This document shows positions 63,410-64,000 of a DNA stretch of 64,000 bases, one piece after another. The stretch is taken from assembly GCA_963723235.1 (NCBI GenBank), contig CAVRPV010000004.1, forward strand, positions 62,001 through 126,000, written 5' to 3'. A model generated the notes under the pieces. The model was given only the letters and a program-made list of their open reading frames with translations. It did no database searches and was not told where the DNA came from. How positions within the stretch are numbered: the first letter of the stretch is position 1; the number at the start of each line of letters is the position of its first letter. The position numbers and the translations under genes were made by a program. Source of the stretch: CAIRTM01 sp963723235. Its GTDB lineage: Bacteria; Desulfobacterota; WTBG01; CAIYCZ01; CAIRTM01.

Positions 63410-64000
63410 ATGAATGACCTGAAAGACTATACCCTGGCTGAACTGACCGAGCCCTGGAGCATCTGGGCCTGAAGCCCTATCGCGCAAAGCAGCTTTTCGG
63501 CTGGCTGTATCAAAAACAGGCCTGTACATTTGAACACATGACCAATCTGCCAACACGCGTTCGTGAGCAGCTCAGCGCTGAGTTTAGCATCAGCAGTTTT
63601 TCTCCCTGCCGGATTGCACGGTCGCGTGACGGCTCGCGTAAATACGTTTTTGAAACCAGTGACGGGTACGGCATTGAAAGCGTTGCCATTCCGGAACAGC
63701 GGCATCTGACCGTGTGCATTTCAACACAGATCGGCTGCGCCATGGGTTGTCGCTTCTGTTGTACCGGACAGGGCGGGCTGGTGCGCAATCTGCGCCCCGG
63801 AGAAATCGTCAATCAGGTATTGGCCGTGCTGCGGGAGGAAAATCTGGGCGACCGTCTGCCCAATATTGTCTACATGGGCATGGGCGAGCCGCTTGCAAAT
63901 TACGATGCTCTGGTTACAAGCATACGCATCCTGCAGGACCCCGGCGCGCTGAACTACTCGCACCGCAAAATAACCGTTTCAACCTGCGGGCTTGTGCCGC
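63410..64000 (+). CDS. rlmN: rRNA (adenine-C2)-methyltransferase RlmN, 5' part, frameshifted
   Basis: Dual-function radical SAM enzyme that makes m2A2503 in 23S rRNA and m2A37 in tRNA. The N-terminal HhH-like part (GLKPYRAKQLFGWLYQKQACTF) precedes ISTQIGCAMGCRFCCTG with the CxxxCxxC cluster and YMGMGEPLANYDALV. The first 18 codons are in another frame: one missing G at about 63460 (GAGGCCCTG) would join MNDLKDYTLAELTEALEHLG. The gene runs off the right edge at 64000 before the catalytic C-terminal Cys. It starts just after repeat A copy 10. Confidence 0.88.

Noticed and set aside
3320..63500. Programmed ribosomal frameshifting as the explanation of the many split genes
   Set aside because: Shifts go both ways, occur in unrelated families and at unlike sequences, and share no slippery heptamer plus pseudoknot pattern.
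1..64000. CRISPR arrays or insertion sequences
   Set aside because: No regularly spaced short repeats with variable spacers were seen, and no transposase gene. Repeats A, B and D are dispersed, not arrayed.

Overview
The window reads as one piece of a Gram-negative (diderm) bacterial chromosome, fairly GC-rich, with two heptosyltransferase/glycosyltransferase-type genes, a futalosine-pathway menaquinone gene (mqnC), a short EF-Ts, a MutL carrying the endonuclease motif, many radical SAM proteins and carbohydrate-storage genes (GH57, GalT, a stand-alone glycogen-binding domain). This fits Desulfobacterota or Omnitrophota/PVC-like lineages. The sequence alone does not decide between them.

Layout. 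0-3 kb: two overlapping radical SAM genes. 3-8 kb (minus): TRIC-family membrane protein, flavodoxin-ferredoxin fusion, DUF364 protein, LtaS-like sulfatase. 8-24 kb: tRNA-modification genes (ttcA, trmN6-like, dus), mqnC, hisC, mutL, PilZ, a QueG-like protein, a GDPD-like membrane protein, VanZ, a UDP-sugar pyrophosphorylase and a response regulator. 24-36 kb: galT, GH57, DksA-type zinc finger, moaC, two glycosyltransferases, comEA, an acyl-CoA synthetase, a B12 radical SAM gene and a lipoprotein between direct repeats. 36-49.6 kb: the conserved block rpsB-tsf-pyrH-frr-uppS-cdsA-dxr-rseP, then tsaB-ilvB-ilvN-pssA-leuA. 49.6-59 kb: accessory DNA. 59-64 kb: SpoU methylase, nuclease, GT9, GT4, and the start of rlmN.

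The most interesting part is 49.6-58.9 kb. It reads as an integron cassette region on the minus strand with no integrase in the window. Four good attC sites are present. For three of the four cassettes the first bases of the cassette are an exact complement of the R'' core of that cassette's own attC, and for the fourth there is one mismatch. Two of the cassette proteins end in an Rx4H motif typical of HEPN RNases. Two copies of an attI-like leader with a conserved promoter-like TTGACA head two separate cassette groups. The second group carries an ORF6N-domain protein and, apparently, katG.

Two other themes. (1) Intergenic DNA is full of palindromic repeats, above all a roughly 122-bp element present about ten times. 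It often abuts gene ends and supplies stop codons. (2) About 30 one-base indels break otherwise conserved genes. Most lie in short homopolymers and no in-frame stop mutations were seen in the same genes, so uncorrected sequencing error is the likeliest cause. Coordinates below span each gene across such breaks.
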